Shown here piece by piece: positions 21,505-30,533 of a stretch of 64,000 nucleotides of DNA. The notes under the pieces were generated by a model. That model did not search any database and had not been told where the DNA came from. It saw only the letters and a program-made list of their open reading frames with translations. How positions within the stretch are numbered: position 1 is the stretch's first letter; every line of letters starts with the position of its first letter. This DNA is from Rhodocyclaceae bacterium (GTDB lineage: Bacteria > Pseudomonadota > Gammaproteobacteria > Burkholderiales > Rhodocyclaceae). A program made the translations under genes and the position numbers. The stretch is from assembly GCA_023150275.1 (NCBI GenBank), contig JAKLLG010000013.1, forward strand, positions 1 through 64,000, given 5' to 3'.

Positions 21505-23235
21505 ATGGATCAAACGAACACACTGTTGCTGATGCTCGGCGTGCTGCTGCTCGCCGGCGTTCTCGCCAGTACCCTCTCGGCCCGACTCGGCCTGCCGATG
21601 CTGCTGATTTTTCTCATCGTCGGTATGCTCGCCGGCGAAGACGGGCCGGGCGGCATCCAGTTCAATGATTTTTCCGCCTCGTATTTTGTCGGCAATCTGG
21701 CGCTTGCCATCATCCTGCTCGACGGCGGCCTGAGCACCCGCATCTCCACCTTTCGCGTCGCCCTCTGGCCTGCGGTCGCCCTTGCCAGCTGGGGCGTGAT
21801 CGGCACCGCCGCCTTGCTCGGCGCCTTCTGCACCTGGTTGCTCGGGGTCGATTGGCGCTATGGCCTGTTGATGGGCTCCATCGTCGGCTCCACCGACGCG
21901 GCGGCGGTGTTCAACCTGCTGCGGCACAGCGGCGTCAATCTCAGCGAGCGCGTTGGCGCAACGCTCGAACTTGAATCCGGCGCCAACGATCCGATGGCGA
22001 TCCTGCTCGTCACCGTGCTCGTCGGCATTCTCTCCGGTACGCAGGCGGCCACAGCGGAGAGCTTCGTCCTTCAACTCGTTCTGCAGTTCGGCATCGGTGC
22101 CGCCGTTGGCGTCGCGGCCGGGCGCGTTCTTGCCGAGCTGCTGCGCCGCATCCGCCTCGCCGAGGGCATGTATCCGCTGCTCATCGTCTCCGGAGGTCTC
22201 GCCGTCTTCGGTGCCACCAACGCCCTCGGCGGCAGCGGCTTCCTCGCCATCTTCCTGGTCGGCATCATTGTCGGCAACCGCCGCTCGCGCGCCACCTCGC
22301 ACGTGCTGCGCGTGATGGATAGCTTCGCCTGGCTGGCGCAGGCCAGTCTGTTCCTGCTGCTCGGTTTGCTGGTGACGCCTTCGCATCTCATCAACCACGT
22401 TTACGAAGCGACGCTGATCGCCCTGTTTCTCACTTTCGTGGCGCGGCCGCTGATCGTCGCCGTCACGCTGCGGCCCTTCCGCTTTGCCTGGAACGAGATC
22501 GGCTACATCTCCTGGGTCGGCCTGCGCGGCGCGGTTCCCGTCGTGCTCGCGGTGTTTCCTGTGATGGCCGGCATCGAAGGTTCCAAGCTGCTCTTCGATG
22601 TCACCTTCGTCGTCGTGCTCTTTTCGCTGCTCGTGCAAGGCGCCACGGTGCCCTGGTCGGCGCGGCGCCTCGGCGTCGAAATGCCGCGTCGCGTCGAGCC
22701 GCTGGAATCGAAGGAAGTGTGGATCGGTCGCGAAACGGTGCTTTCGCTGGTGGCCTTCCGCGTAGACGAACGCTCACTCGCGGTCGATGTGGTGCCGGCC
22801 GATCTCACCGATGCGCGCGGGCGGCCGATCCGCTGCGCCGCGCTGGTGCGTGGTGGCCGGCCACTGCTTTCGCCGAGCGCGACGCCACTGAAGGTGGGGG
22901 ATGAGATCTGGCTACTCGGCTCGCCGGAACAGGTCGATGATCTCGCGCCCCTGTTCGGCGAGCAGGCGCAGAGCGGGCATCTGTCGGTACGCAATTTCTA
23001 CGGCGAGTTCGTGATCGATGCCGATTCATCGGCGGCGGCGCTCGATGCCACCTACGGGCTCGGGTTGAGCGAAGCCGAGGTCGCGGGAACCACCGGCGAA
23101 CTGCTTGCGGCGCGGCTGCGCCGCCGCGCCGTGGTCGGCGATCGGGTCGGCATCGGCAGTATGGAGCTCACAGTGCGTTCGATTAAAGGCAACCGGATTG
23201 CCTCCGTCGGCCTGAAGATGTCGCAGCGATCCTGA
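21505..23235 (+). CDS. potassium/proton antiporter, NhaP2/CvrA type
   Basis: 576 residues. About 12 membrane helices (residues 5-390) form a CPA1 exchanger core with an Asp pair in GSTDAAAVF and LESGANDPMA. A cytoplasmic tail carries a TrkA_C/RCK-C segment (about 405-490) and a C-terminal CorC/HlyC-like domain (about 500-570). This layout matches NhaP2 (CvrA), which exports K+ in exchange for H+ and protects during osmotic downshift. It is probably monocistronic. The next gene, a tandem universal stress protein, follows 50 bases later on the same strand. Confidence 0.88.
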   Translation: MDQTNTLLLMLGVLLLAGVLASTLSARLGLPMLLIFLIVGMLAGEDGPGGIQFNDFSASYFVGNLALAIILLDGGLSTRISTFRVALWPAVALASWGVIGTAALLGAFCTWLLGVDWRYGLLMGSIVGSTDAAAVFNLLRHSGVNLSERVGATLELESGANDPMAILLVTVLVGILSGTQAATAESFVLQLVLQFGIGAAVGVAAGRVLAELLRRIRLAEGMYPLLIVSGGLAVFGATNALGGSGFLAIFLVGIIVGNRRSRATSHVLRVMDSFAWLAQASLFLLLGLLVTPSHLINHVYEATLIALFLTFVARPLIVAVTLRPFRFAWNEIGYISWVGLRGAVPVVLAVFPVMAGIEGSKLLFDVTFVVVLFSLLVQGATVPWSARRLGVEMPRRVEPLESKEVWIGRETVLSLVAFRVDERSLAVDVVPADLTDARGRPIRCAALVRGGRPLLSPSATPLKVGDEIWLLGSPEQVDDLAPLFGEQAQSGHLSVRNFYGEFVIDADSSAAALDATYGLGLSEAEVAGTTGELLAARLRRRAVVGDRVGIGSMELTVRSIKGNRIASVGLKMSQRS

Positions 23236-23285
23236 TCGACGACTGGGTACTGGAATTGATTTGGCCAATCATGGGAGATACCGGC

Positions 23286-24218
23286 ATGAAACCGCTTGCA
23301 CGCATTCTCGCTGCCACTGATCTGTCGGCACCTGCCCGCCACGCCGTCGATCGCGGCTTTCTGCTCGCCGCAGCCAGCGGCGCTGCATACTCCGTGGTGC
23401 ATGCCCTCGCACCGGATGCCTTCGCGGAACTCGCCGCGCTGTTTTCGGCGGAAGCGCCGGCGCTGCAGCGTCGTCTTGAAGAAGACGCACACCGGCAACT
23501 GCGCGCCATGCTCGACGATGCACAGCGCAACCGTGGCGTTCGCGCCGATTACAGCCTCGTCCCCGGCGCGCCGCTGGCCGCGATTTTAGCGGAGGCCGAT
23601 GCCCGCGGTGCCGATCTGCTGGTCGTCGGCGCTCGCGGCGAATCCTTCCTGCGCCATGCGCTGTTTGGTTCCACGGCATCGCGCCTGCTGCGCAAATCCG
23701 TCCGCCGTCCAGTGTTGGTCGTCAAGACGGTGCCGCACGAGCCGTATCGCAGCCTGCTGGTTGCCATCGATTTTTCGCCGTATTCCGAGGCTTGCATCCG
23801 CATGGCACGGGCGCTTGCCCCGGATGCCGATCTTGTGCTGCTGCACGCCTTCGAGCTTCCGTTCGAAGGCAAGCTGATCCACGCCGGCGTCGATGAAGAC
23901 ATCCTGCACCGCTACGTGCGAGTGGCGCGCGAGGAACGCCTGCGGCAACTGCACCAGCTCGCCGAGGCCGCCGGTCTCGCGCCGATCGATTATTCGGCGA
24001 TCGTCATGCACGGCTACCCGGCCGAGCAGATTCTGACGCAGGAGCAGGAGCAGAACTGCGACCTGATCGTGCTCGGCAAGCACGGGCGCAACCCGGCCGA
24101 GGAATTGCTGCTCGGCAGCGTGACCAAGCACGTGCTCGCGGAGTGCCAGGGCGATGTGCTCATCATGATCGATGCGGCCGCCGGCGTGGTGTCGCCGCCG
24201 GAGCCTGCGGTATCCTGA
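23286..24218 (+). CDS. tandem universal stress protein
   Basis: 310 residues made of two UspA domains (about 1-145 and 150-305). Each starts with a beta strand plus Asp (ILAATDLS, LLVAIDFS) and ends with the nucleotide-binding glycine motif: VVGARGESFLRHALFGSTASRLL in domain 1 and VLGKHGRNPAEELLLGSVTKHVL in domain 2. Both motifs look intact, so ATP binding is likely. ATG 23286 has GGGAGA seven bases upstream. It lies between two antiporter genes, which fits a role linking stress to ion homeostasis, though this is only context. Confidence 0.86.
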   Translation: MKPLARILAATDLSAPARHAVDRGFLLAAASGAAYSVVHALAPDAFAELAALFSAEAPALQRRLEEDAHRQLRAMLDDAQRNRGVRADYSLVPGAPLAAILAEADARGADLLVVGARGESFLRHALFGSTASRLLRKSVRRPVLVVKTVPHEPYRSLLVAIDFSPYSEACIRMARALAPDADLVLLHAFELPFEGKLIHAGVDEDILHRYVRVAREERLRQLHQLAEAAGLAPIDYSAIVMHGYPAEQILTQEQEQNCDLIVLGKHGRNPAEELLLGSVTKHVLAECQGDVLIMIDAAAGVVSPPEPAVS

Positions 24219-24282
24219 ACGCATCATGTCCGGGTACCATCCCGGATCACCGCTTCGCCGGATACGATTCAACGACGCAACG

Positions 24283-26022
24283 ATGCAACACTCCAGCCTT
24301 CTCGCCGTCCTGCTATTGCTGACCTTTGCCACCGGCGCCGTCTTCCTCGCGCACCGCTTCCGGCTGCCTTCGCTGCTCGCCTATCTGGTCATCGGCATGG
24401 CACTCGGCCCCTACGGCTTCAAGGTGATGTCCGGCACCGAGGAAGTGGCCACACTGGCAGAGTTCGGCGTGGTCTTCCTGATGTTCTCGATCGGCCTCGA
24501 ATTCAACCTGACCCGCCTGCGTGCGATGCAGAGCCTTGTTTTCGGCTTCGGCGGCGCGCAGGTCTTGCTGACCGCGGCTGCAACGGCGCTGGCTGCCACC
24601 TTTGGCTACGGGCAGCGGCTGGAAGCCGGCATCGTGGTTGGGCTGGCCGTTGCCATGTCGTCCACCGCGATCGTTGCGCGCATTCTTTCGGAGCGTTTCG
24701 AGCTGCATTCCAGGTCGGGGCGCCAGACCATGGGTGTGCTGCTCTTCCAGGACATCGCCGTGGTGCCGTGCATGATCCTCCTGCCCGCGCTCGCGCAATC
24801 GCCGGAGGATCTCGGGCAGACCCTGCTTGTCGCCGGCGCGCAGATGGCGGCCCTGCTCGTTCTGCTGCTCGGCCTCGGGCGGCGGCCGATGAAGCTGTTG
24901 CTCGATACCGTTGCCCATCGCCGCTCCGAAGAACTGTTCGTGCTGATGACCTTGTGGATCGTCGTTGCGCTCGGTTTTGCCACGCATGCCGCCGGCCTCT
25001 CGCTGGCGCTGGGTGCGTTCATTGGCGGCATGCTCATCTCCGAGACCATCTACCGGCATCAGGTCGAAGCCGACGTGCGGCCGTTCCGCGACATCCTGCT
25101 CGGGCTCTTTTTTGTCACGGTCGGCATGATGCTCGATCTCGGTTTCGTCGTCTCGAACGTGTTGCTGCTCCTGCTGGCGGTGCTCCTGCTCGTCGGCGGC
25201 AAGGGACTGGTGGTTCTGCTCATCGCACGGCTGAGCGGCAGCCCGCTCGATGTCTGTTTGCGCACGACGGCGCAACTGGCACAGGCCGGCGAGTTCGGCC
25301 TGGTCCTGATCCAGCTTGGCTTTGCCCACAAACTGATCGGTGTCGATGTGTTCCAGGTCACGCTTTCCGCAATGCTGATCTCCATGTTCGTTGCCCCCTT
25401 CCTGATCGAGTGGGCCGCCCGCTTCAGCGGGCAGATGGCACGCGGCGACTGGGCACACAAGGCGAAGACACTGCACGACATCTCGGTGCGCGCCTTCCCG
25501 ATGGAGCAGCATGTGATCGTTTGCGGCTACGGTCGCACTGGCGAGCGTGTCGCTGCCTTCCTTGCCTCGGCTGACATTCCCTACGTGGCGCTCGATCTGA
25601 GTCCGCTGCGCGTCAAGCAGACTTCAAGCGCGAACGGCGCCGTCGTCTTCGGCAACGCCGAGCGTCCGGAAGTGCTCAAGGCGGCTGGTGTGGCGCGTGC
25701 CCGTGGCGTTGTCGTCACCTATCCCGATGCGCCGTCGGCCGAACGGGTGGTTCGTCTGGTTCGCCAGGAGCAGGCCACGATCCCCATCGTCGTCCGCGTG
25801 GCGGACGACACCTCGGTCGCTCGGCTCAAGGCCGCCGGCGCCACCGAAGTCATTCCCGAGGTGCTCGAAGGCAGCCTGATGATCGCCGCCGAGGCGCTCG
25901 TGCAGTTCGGCGTGCCTGTCGAGCAGGCGATGGCACGCGTGCGTGCCGTGCGCGCCGAACGCTATTCCTCCTTGCGGGATTTCTACACGGCCGGCACCGA
26001 TACGAAGCCGCCGGAAGGCTGA
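24283..26022 (+). CDS. KefB/KefC-like CPA2 cation/proton antiporter with RCK domain
   Basis: 579 residues. The membrane domain (about 1-390, 12 helices) contains GMALGPYGF, FSIGLEFNL and LLFQDIAVVP typical of CPA2 exchangers. A TrkA-N/RCK NAD-binding domain follows from about 405 (HVIVCGYGRTGERVAAF). The overall form is that of Kef systems, K+ efflux controlled by cytoplasmic nucleotide or thiol signals. ATG 24283 is preferred. ATG 24226 also lies in frame. It is on the same strand as the universal stress gene, 64 bases after it. Confidence 0.85.
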   Translation: MQHSSLLAVLLLLTFATGAVFLAHRFRLPSLLAYLVIGMALGPYGFKVMSGTEEVATLAEFGVVFLMFSIGLEFNLTRLRAMQSLVFGFGGAQVLLTAAATALAATFGYGQRLEAGIVVGLAVAMSSTAIVARILSERFELHSRSGRQTMGVLLFQDIAVVPCMILLPALAQSPEDLGQTLLVAGAQMAALLVLLLGLGRRPMKLLLDTVAHRRSEELFVLMTLWIVVALGFATHAAGLSLALGAFIGGMLISETIYRHQVEADVRPFRDILLGLFFVTVGMMLDLGFVVSNVLLLLLAVLLLVGGKGLVVLLIARLSGSPLDVCLRTTAQLAQAGEFGLVLIQLGFAHKLIGVDVFQVTLSAMLISMFVAPFLIEWAARFSGQMARGDWAHKAKTLHDISVRAFPMEQHVIVCGYGRTGERVAAFLASADIPYVALDLSPLRVKQTSSANGAVVFGNAERPEVLKAAGVARARGVVVTYPDAPSAERVVRLVRQEQATIPIVVRVADDTSVARLKAAGATEVIPEVLEGSLMIAAEALVQFGVPVEQAMARVRAVRAERYSSLRDFYTAGTDTKPPEG

Positions 26023-26115
26023 GTTGCTCGGGCGCGGCAGGTTGCTGCCGGTGGTACGGCCTGGTGGCGGCTATTCGCAATCGCCGATTTTGCGGATCCT
26101 GTCGGGCAATGATTC

Positions 26116-26140
26116 GGCGGAGACAGGCGGTGCCTCCGCC
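26116..26140. terminator. hairpin between convergent genes
   Basis: A 7-bp perfect stem GGCGGAG/CTCCGCC (26116-26122, 26134-26140) lies in the 128-bp gap between the convergent antiporter and permease genes. No T-tract follows on either strand, so function is uncertain. Confidence 0.3.
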
Positions 26141-26150
26141 GCGCGAACGT

Positions 26151-26936
26151 TCAGATCAGCCCGCTCGTCAGGCCAAGTCCAATAACAACCATCAGTACCG
26201 CGACCGTCAGCTCGACGAAACGCAGCGTGAGTTTCTTCAGCAGTTTCTTGCCGAACCACGCACCGACGAAGGCGGATAGCGTTGCAGCGAGCACCAAAAC
26301 GCCATTGTTCCCGTCGAGCATTGCCCAGCCGCCGGCATGGAAGGCGGCGCCATATACAACGAGCCGCACGATATCGACGAGCACCGTGCATGCCGCACCC
26401 GTACCAACGTAAGCTTCCTTCGACAGCCCGGCCTTGATGAGGAAGACCGAACGCAGGGCGCCCTGGTTGCCGGAGAGGCCGCCGAAGAAGCCGGAGAGTA
26501 ATCCGCCCAGCGGCAACCAGCGCGGCGGAAACGCCAGCGCGGCGAAACGCGGCGAGAGTTCCAGTAGCGCAAAGCCGGTAATCAAGAGGCCGATAACCGC
26601 CTTGACCGGCGTGATCTCGTGCGGACTGCCGGCAAATTCGTAGCTGGCCATGGCCGGCAGGTTGGCGAACAGTGCCAGCAAGCTTGCTCCGAGGATGGCC
26701 GAGAGCGCTGCCGGCAGGCCAAAGCGCGCGACGACGCGCCAGTCGGCATCGCGTCCGACGAGACCGATCTTGAACAGGTTGTTGGCCAGATGCACGACAG
26801 CAGTCATGGCCACCGCCGCCGGCACTGGAAAGAAGAGCGCGAACACCGGGGTCAGGATCGTGCCGAGGCCGAAGCCGGAAAACAGCGTAAGGCCGGAGGC
26901 AAGCAGTGCGGCAAGGCAGACGACGAAATAATCCAT
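26151..26936 (-). CDS. TSUP (TauE/SafE) family permease next to the ars operon
   Basis: 261 residues, strongly hydrophobic, with TSUP repeats (LFSGFGLGTILTPVFALFF near the N-terminus and GGLLSGFFGGLSGNQGALRS mid-protein). It is unlike the TSUP protein at 19326-20075 apart from the family motifs. It is divergent from arsR, 144 bases apart, so it could share the arsenic-responsive control region. Transport of sulfite or another small anion is the family expectation. A role in arsenic resistance is only positional. Confidence 0.82.
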   Translation of the reverse strand: MDYFVVCLAALLASGLTLFSGFGLGTILTPVFALFFPVPAAVAMTAVVHLANNLFKIGLVGRDADWRVVARFGLPAALSAILGASLLALFANLPAMASYEFAGSPHEITPVKAVIGLLITGFALLELSPRFAALAFPPRWLPLGGLLSGFFGGLSGNQGALRSVFLIKAGLSKEAYVGTGAACTVLVDIVRLVVYGAAFHAGGWAMLDGNNGVLVLAATLSAFVGAWFGKKLLKKLTLRFVELTVAVLMVVIGLGLTSGLI

Positions 26937-27060
26937 GGGACGAATGATGACACGGACAGCAATTGCTCGGAAAAACGCCGGGTGCGAAAAGCGCCCGGCA
27001 ATGGTCGGTGGTCAATCAACAACGCCGCAGCACCGGATTTTTCGTCAAGCGGCGGCAAAC

Positions 27061-27080
27061 ATTTCGATATAATTGGAAAT
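27061..27080 (+). promoter_or_regulatory. putative ArsR operator
   Basis: An inverted repeat ATTTC-N10-GAAAT (27061-27065, 27076-27080) embedded in an AT-rich 20 bases lies directly before the arsR ATG. ArsR repressors bind such AT-rich palindromes over their own promoter. The closeness to the start codon implies a very short leader. Confidence 0.45.
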
Positions 27081-27413
27081 ATGGAAACGGGAAATGTTGT
27101 TCTGCAACTCGCCGCGCTGGCGCAGGAAACCCGGCTCAAGGCCTGGCGTCTGCTGATAGCGGCCGGCCCGGAGGGGCTGACCGTCGGCGCCATCGGCGAA
27201 GCGCTCGGCGTGCCGCCGGCGACGCTCTCCTTTCACCTCAAGGCGCTGGCCAATGCCGGCCTCGTCGTGACCCGGCAGGAAGGCCGCTTCATCCGCTGCA
27301 GCGCCGATTTCGCGGCGATGCACGGGCTGCTTGGCTACCTCTCCGAAAACTGCTGCGGTGGCGCCGACTGCTCGCCGGCGGCGCTCACGCCATCCAAACG
27401 CAAACGCGCCTGA
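27081..27413 (+). CDS. arsR: ArsR-family metalloregulator
   Basis: 110 residues with an ArsR/SmtB winged helix (VGAIGEALGVPPATLSFHLKALANAGLV, recognition helix about 45-60). It lacks the ELCVCDL-type site of plasmid R773 ArsR. Instead it has a C-terminal Cys cluster Cys91, Cys92 and Cys97 (ENCCGGADC). A comparable C-terminal three-Cys As(III) site is known in Acidithiobacillus ArsR, so arsenite sensing is likely. It is the first gene of the ars operon, and arsC starts two bases after its stop codon. Confidence 0.9.
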   Translation: METGNVVLQLAALAQETRLKAWRLLIAAGPEGLTVGAIGEALGVPPATLSFHLKALANAGLVVTRQEGRFIRCSADFAAMHGLLGYLSENCCGGADCSPAALTPSKRKRA

Positions 27414-27414
27414 C

Positions 27415-27912
27415 ATGAATCGACCGCTCAACGTACTGGTGCTGTGCACTGGCAATTCCGCCCGCTCCATCCTCGGCGAGGCGCTGTTCAACCATCTGGG
27501 GGCGGGGCGTGTGCGCGCCTTTTCGGCCGGCAGCCAGCCCTCGGGCAAGGTCAATCCGGTGGCGCTGGAAACGCTGGAAAGGCATGGCATTTCGCTGCCG
27601 GAAGCGCCACGCAGCAAATCCTGGGACGAGTTTGCCGCGCCCGGCGCGCCGCAGCTCGACTTCATCTTTACCGTCTGCGCCAGTGCCGCCGGCGAGGCGT
27701 GCCCGGTCTGGCCCGGCCATCCGGCCACTGCCCACTGGGGCATTCCCGATCCCGCACATGTCGAGCCGCTGGCGGCGCGGCACGAAGCGTTCGAGCTCGC
27801 CTACCGGCAGTTGGCGCGGCGCATCAAGGCTATCCTGGCCATGTCGCTGGAAACGATGTCGGCCGAGGAGATCAAGGCCGCAGCGAAGATGATTCACGAG
27901 GCGGCAGAATGA
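27415..27912 (+). CDS. arsC: arsenate reductase, low-molecular-weight phosphatase type
   Basis: 165 residues with the LMW-PTPase P-loop CTGNSARS (Cys11, Arg17) and the general-acid Asp in IPDPAH near 112. Further cysteines Cys88 and Cys96 (FTVCASAAGEACP) fall where thioredoxin-coupled enzymes carry their redox pair, though the spacing is one residue longer than in the staphylococcal enzyme. It reduces arsenate to arsenite for export. The electron donor, thioredoxin or glutaredoxin, is not decided by sequence. The C-terminal 25 residues are helical and charged. Confidence 0.9.
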   Translation: MNRPLNVLVLCTGNSARSILGEALFNHLGAGRVRAFSAGSQPSGKVNPVALETLERHGISLPEAPRSKSWDEFAAPGAPQLDFIFTVCASAAGEACPVWPGHPATAHWGIPDPAHVEPLAARHEAFELAYRQLARRIKAILAMSLETMSAEEIKAAAKMIHEAAE

Positions 27913-27929
27913 GCAGTCGACGCAAAGGC

Positions 27930-28035
27930 AACCCCGTCAACCCGGTGAAAACCGGGGTCCAGTACCGCCGCAATTTGGTGATCCGAAGCCTTTGCTGGAC
28001 TCCGGCGTACGACGGAGTAACGGGTTCTCTACTGG
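27930..28035. repeat. REP/BIME-like palindromic repeat between arsC and acr3
   Basis: About 100 bases form an imperfect palindrome. The left part has a mini-hairpin CCCGGT/ACCGGG (27941-27956) followed by GGTCCAG. The right part has CTGGACTC followed by a mini-hairpin ACTCCG/CGGAGT (27999-28018). The outer ends (AACCCCGTCAACCC and the complement of GGAGTAACGGGTTC) also match. Such elements are dispersed intergenic repeats in many proteobacteria. It occupies nearly the whole 133-bp gap inside the operon. Confidence 0.75.
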
Positions 28036-28045
28036 AGTCTGTTGA

Positions 28046-29101
28046 ATGAGCGCCCAAGGTGAGGTCACTGCCAGCCCGATGGGCTTCTTCGAGCGCTGGC
28101 TCTCCCTGTGGGTGGTGCTCTGCATCGCCGCCGGCATCATTCTCGGTCAGCTCACGCCGGCACTGTTTCAGGCCATCGGCCGCATGGAGGTGGCGCAGGT
28201 CAATATTCCGGTCGGCCTGCTCATCTGGGTGATGATCATCCCGATGCTGATGAAGATCGATTTCAACTCGCTGCACGAAGTGAAGAAGCAGGGCGCCAGC
28301 ATCGGCATTACGCTGTTCGTGAACTGGGCGGTGAAGCCATTCACCATGGCCGCGCTCGGCTGGCTGTTCATCCGTCACGTCTTCGCACCGTGGTTGCCGG
28401 CGGAGCAGATCGACAGCTACATCGCCGGCCTCATCCTGCTCGGCGCGGCGCCGTGCACGGCGATGGTCTTCGTCTGGAGCAACCTGTGCCGTGGCGACGC
28501 CAACTTCACCATTTCGCAGGTGGCGCTGAACGATCTGGTGATGGTCTTCGCCTTCGCGCCCATCGTCGCTTTCCTGCTCGGCGTCTCGGCGATCCCGATC
28601 CCGTGGGATACGCTGCTGCTCTCGGTGGTCATGTACATCGTCATCCCGCTCGCCATCGCGCAGGGGCTGCGGCGGCACTTCATGGCTGCTGGCGAAGCCG
28701 CTTTCCAGGCGGCCGCCGCGCGCATTGCCCCCTTCACGATGATGGCGCTGCTGGCCACGCTGGTGCTGCTCTTCGCCTTCCAGGGCGAAGCCATCGCCGC
28801 GCAACCGCTGATCATCGGAATGCTTGCCGTGCCCATCCTGCTGCAGGGCCTGTTCATCGCCGGCCTCGGCTACTGGCTGAACCGCAAGTTCCGCGTCGCC
28901 CACAATGTCGCCGGCCCGTCGACGATGATCGGCGCCTCCAACTTCTTCGAGCTGGCGGTGGCGGTGGCCATCGTCCTCTACGGCTTCGATTCCGGTGCCG
29001 CGCTGGCTACTGTCGTCGGTGTACTTATCGAGGTGCCGGTGATGCTCTGGCTGGTGCGCATGGTCAACACGACCAAGGGCTGGTACGAGCGGAACGCCTG
29101 A
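28046..29101 (+). CDS. acr3: arsenite efflux carrier ACR3
   Basis: 351 residues with ten predicted membrane helices in the bile-acid/arsenite (BART) fold. The conserved Cys137 lies in LLGAAPCTAMVFVWSNL, matching the essential Cys of characterised Acr3 proteins, and a conserved Glu in ASNFFELAVAVAI. It exports As(OH)3 from the cytoplasm. It is preceded by the palindromic repeat and followed two bases later by the permease gene. ArsA, encoded further down, may energise it, although Acr3 is able to work alone. Confidence 0.93.
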   Translation: MSAQGEVTASPMGFFERWLSLWVVLCIAAGIILGQLTPALFQAIGRMEVAQVNIPVGLLIWVMIIPMLMKIDFNSLHEVKKQGASIGITLFVNWAVKPFTMAALGWLFIRHVFAPWLPAEQIDSYIAGLILLGAAPCTAMVFVWSNLCRGDANFTISQVALNDLVMVFAFAPIVAFLLGVSAIPIPWDTLLLSVVMYIVIPLAIAQGLRRHFMAAGEAAFQAAAARIAPFTMMALLATLVLLFAFQGEAIAAQPLIIGMLAVPILLQGLFIAGLGYWLNRKFRVAHNVAGPSTMIGASNFFELAVAVAIVLYGFDSGAALATVVGVLIEVPVMLWLVRMVNTTKGWYERNA

Positions 29102-29102
29102 C

Positions 29103-30533
29103 ATGGACCTCCTGATCGCCGCCGTGCAGAGCGGCCTCGCCAGTCTCGCTTCCTACCTCGCGGCGCACGTGCTGCTCTGCCTGGTGCCGGCTTTCTTCAT
29201 CGCCGGTGCGCTCTCGGCGCTGGTGCCGCAGGCTTCGATCACGCGCTTTCTCGGGCCGGATGCGCCGAAGTGGATCGCCTATCCGGCCGCCGCCGGTGCC
29301 GGCAGCCTGCTCGCCGTGTGCTCCTGCACGGTACAGCCGCTCTTCGCCGGCATCTACAAGAAAGGTGCCGGGCTGGGGCCGGCGATCACCTTCCTCTTCT
29401 TCGCGCCGGCCGCCAACATCCTCGCGCTGTCGTATACCGGTGTCGCGCTCGGTGCCGACATCGCCATTGCCCGCGTCGTGCTGGCGCTGTCGTTCGGTAT
29501 CGGCATCGGCATGATCATGGCCATCATCTTCCGCAAGAGCGAAGCCGGCCGCCTCGGCGACACCCGCGTCTTCGCCGAGGATGGTCGCGTGCCGGCACGG
29601 ACGCTGCTCTTCGTCGGCACGCTGGTAGCGCTGCTGATCGCCGGCACGCTCAAGGTCGATCTGCTCAGCGCCCCCCTCTGGCAGCACACGCTGGCAGCGC
29701 CCGATGCGGCCGGCGTGCAGGCGCTGCTCGACCGCTGGGTGCCGGCCAACGAGGCGGTCGGGGCCGAAGCATTATCGTTGCAGGGCGTTCTGCTGATCGG
29801 ACTGCTTCTCGCCATCGGCGCTGCCGGCTGGCGTGGCCTCGGGCAGGTCGATACCCGCTTCAGCAGCCTGACCTGGCTGGCCTTGACACTGAGCGTGCTG
29901 ACCCTGTCCTTCGCCGCCTTCGGCCTGCGCGTCAGCGATGCAGGCCTGACAATGACGCTGACCGGCCGCACGCTGGCCGTGCCGCTGCTCTGTCTCGTGC
30001 TGCTGCCGCAGGCACGCCGCTTCGACGCGTGGGAGATGCAGCAATGGCTGTGGGAAACCTGGCGCTTCGTGAAGATGATCTTCCCGCTGCTGGTGGTCGG
30101 CGTGTTCATCGTCGGCGTCATCCGCGTCTTCATCCAGCCGGAGTGGATTCAGCTGGTCGCCGGCAGCAATACCGTTCTCGCCAACCTGGCCGGCGTCGTC
30201 TTCGGCGTCTTCATGTATTTCCCGACCCTGGTCGAAGTACCGATCGCCAAGATGTTCCTCTCGCTCGGCATGCACCCCGGCCCGCTGATCGCCTACCTGA
30301 TGGCCGACCCGGAACTCTCGCTGCAGAGCATCCTGATCACCTCCGCCATCATCGGGAAGCTCAAGGCCTGGACCTACGTCGGATTGGTCGCCCTGTTCTC
30401 CACCGCTGCCGGCCTGACCTACGGCGCCTGGGTCGATGGCACGTCCATCGCCCTGCTGACGCTGCTGGTTGGCGGCTTCGTCGGGCTGCTGCTCACCGCC
30501 CTGCATTTCATCGAAAGGAAATCGACATGCTGA
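29103..30533 (+). CDS. ArsP-like permease (DUF318 family)
   Basis: 476 residues. Two hydrophobic halves are separated by a long linker (about 150-215). The first half has the family hallmark CSCTVQPLFAGIYKKGAGLGPA, and the second FMYFPTLVEVPIAKMF. DUF318 permeases include ArsP, which exports trivalent organoarsenicals, but many members are uncharacterised. It is followed by a thioredoxin-like gene overlapping its stop by 7 bases, a pairing often seen with these permeases. An organoarsenical or other soft-metal substrate is inferred from the operon. Confidence 0.82.
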   Translation: MDLLIAAVQSGLASLASYLAAHVLLCLVPAFFIAGALSALVPQASITRFLGPDAPKWIAYPAAAGAGSLLAVCSCTVQPLFAGIYKKGAGLGPAITFLFFAPAANILALSYTGVALGADIAIARVVLALSFGIGIGMIMAIIFRKSEAGRLGDTRVFAEDGRVPARTLLFVGTLVALLIAGTLKVDLLSAPLWQHTLAAPDAAGVQALLDRWVPANEAVGAEALSLQGVLLIGLLLAIGAAGWRGLGQVDTRFSSLTWLALTLSVLTLSFAAFGLRVSDAGLTMTLTGRTLAVPLLCLVLLPQARRFDAWEMQQWLWETWRFVKMIFPLLVVGVFIVGVIRVFIQPEWIQLVAGSNTVLANLAGVVFGVFMYFPTLVEVPIAKMFLSLGMHPGPLIAYLMADPELSLQSILITSAIIGKLKAWTYVGLVALFSTAAGLTYGAWVDGTSIALLTLLVGGFVGLLLTALHFIERKSTC

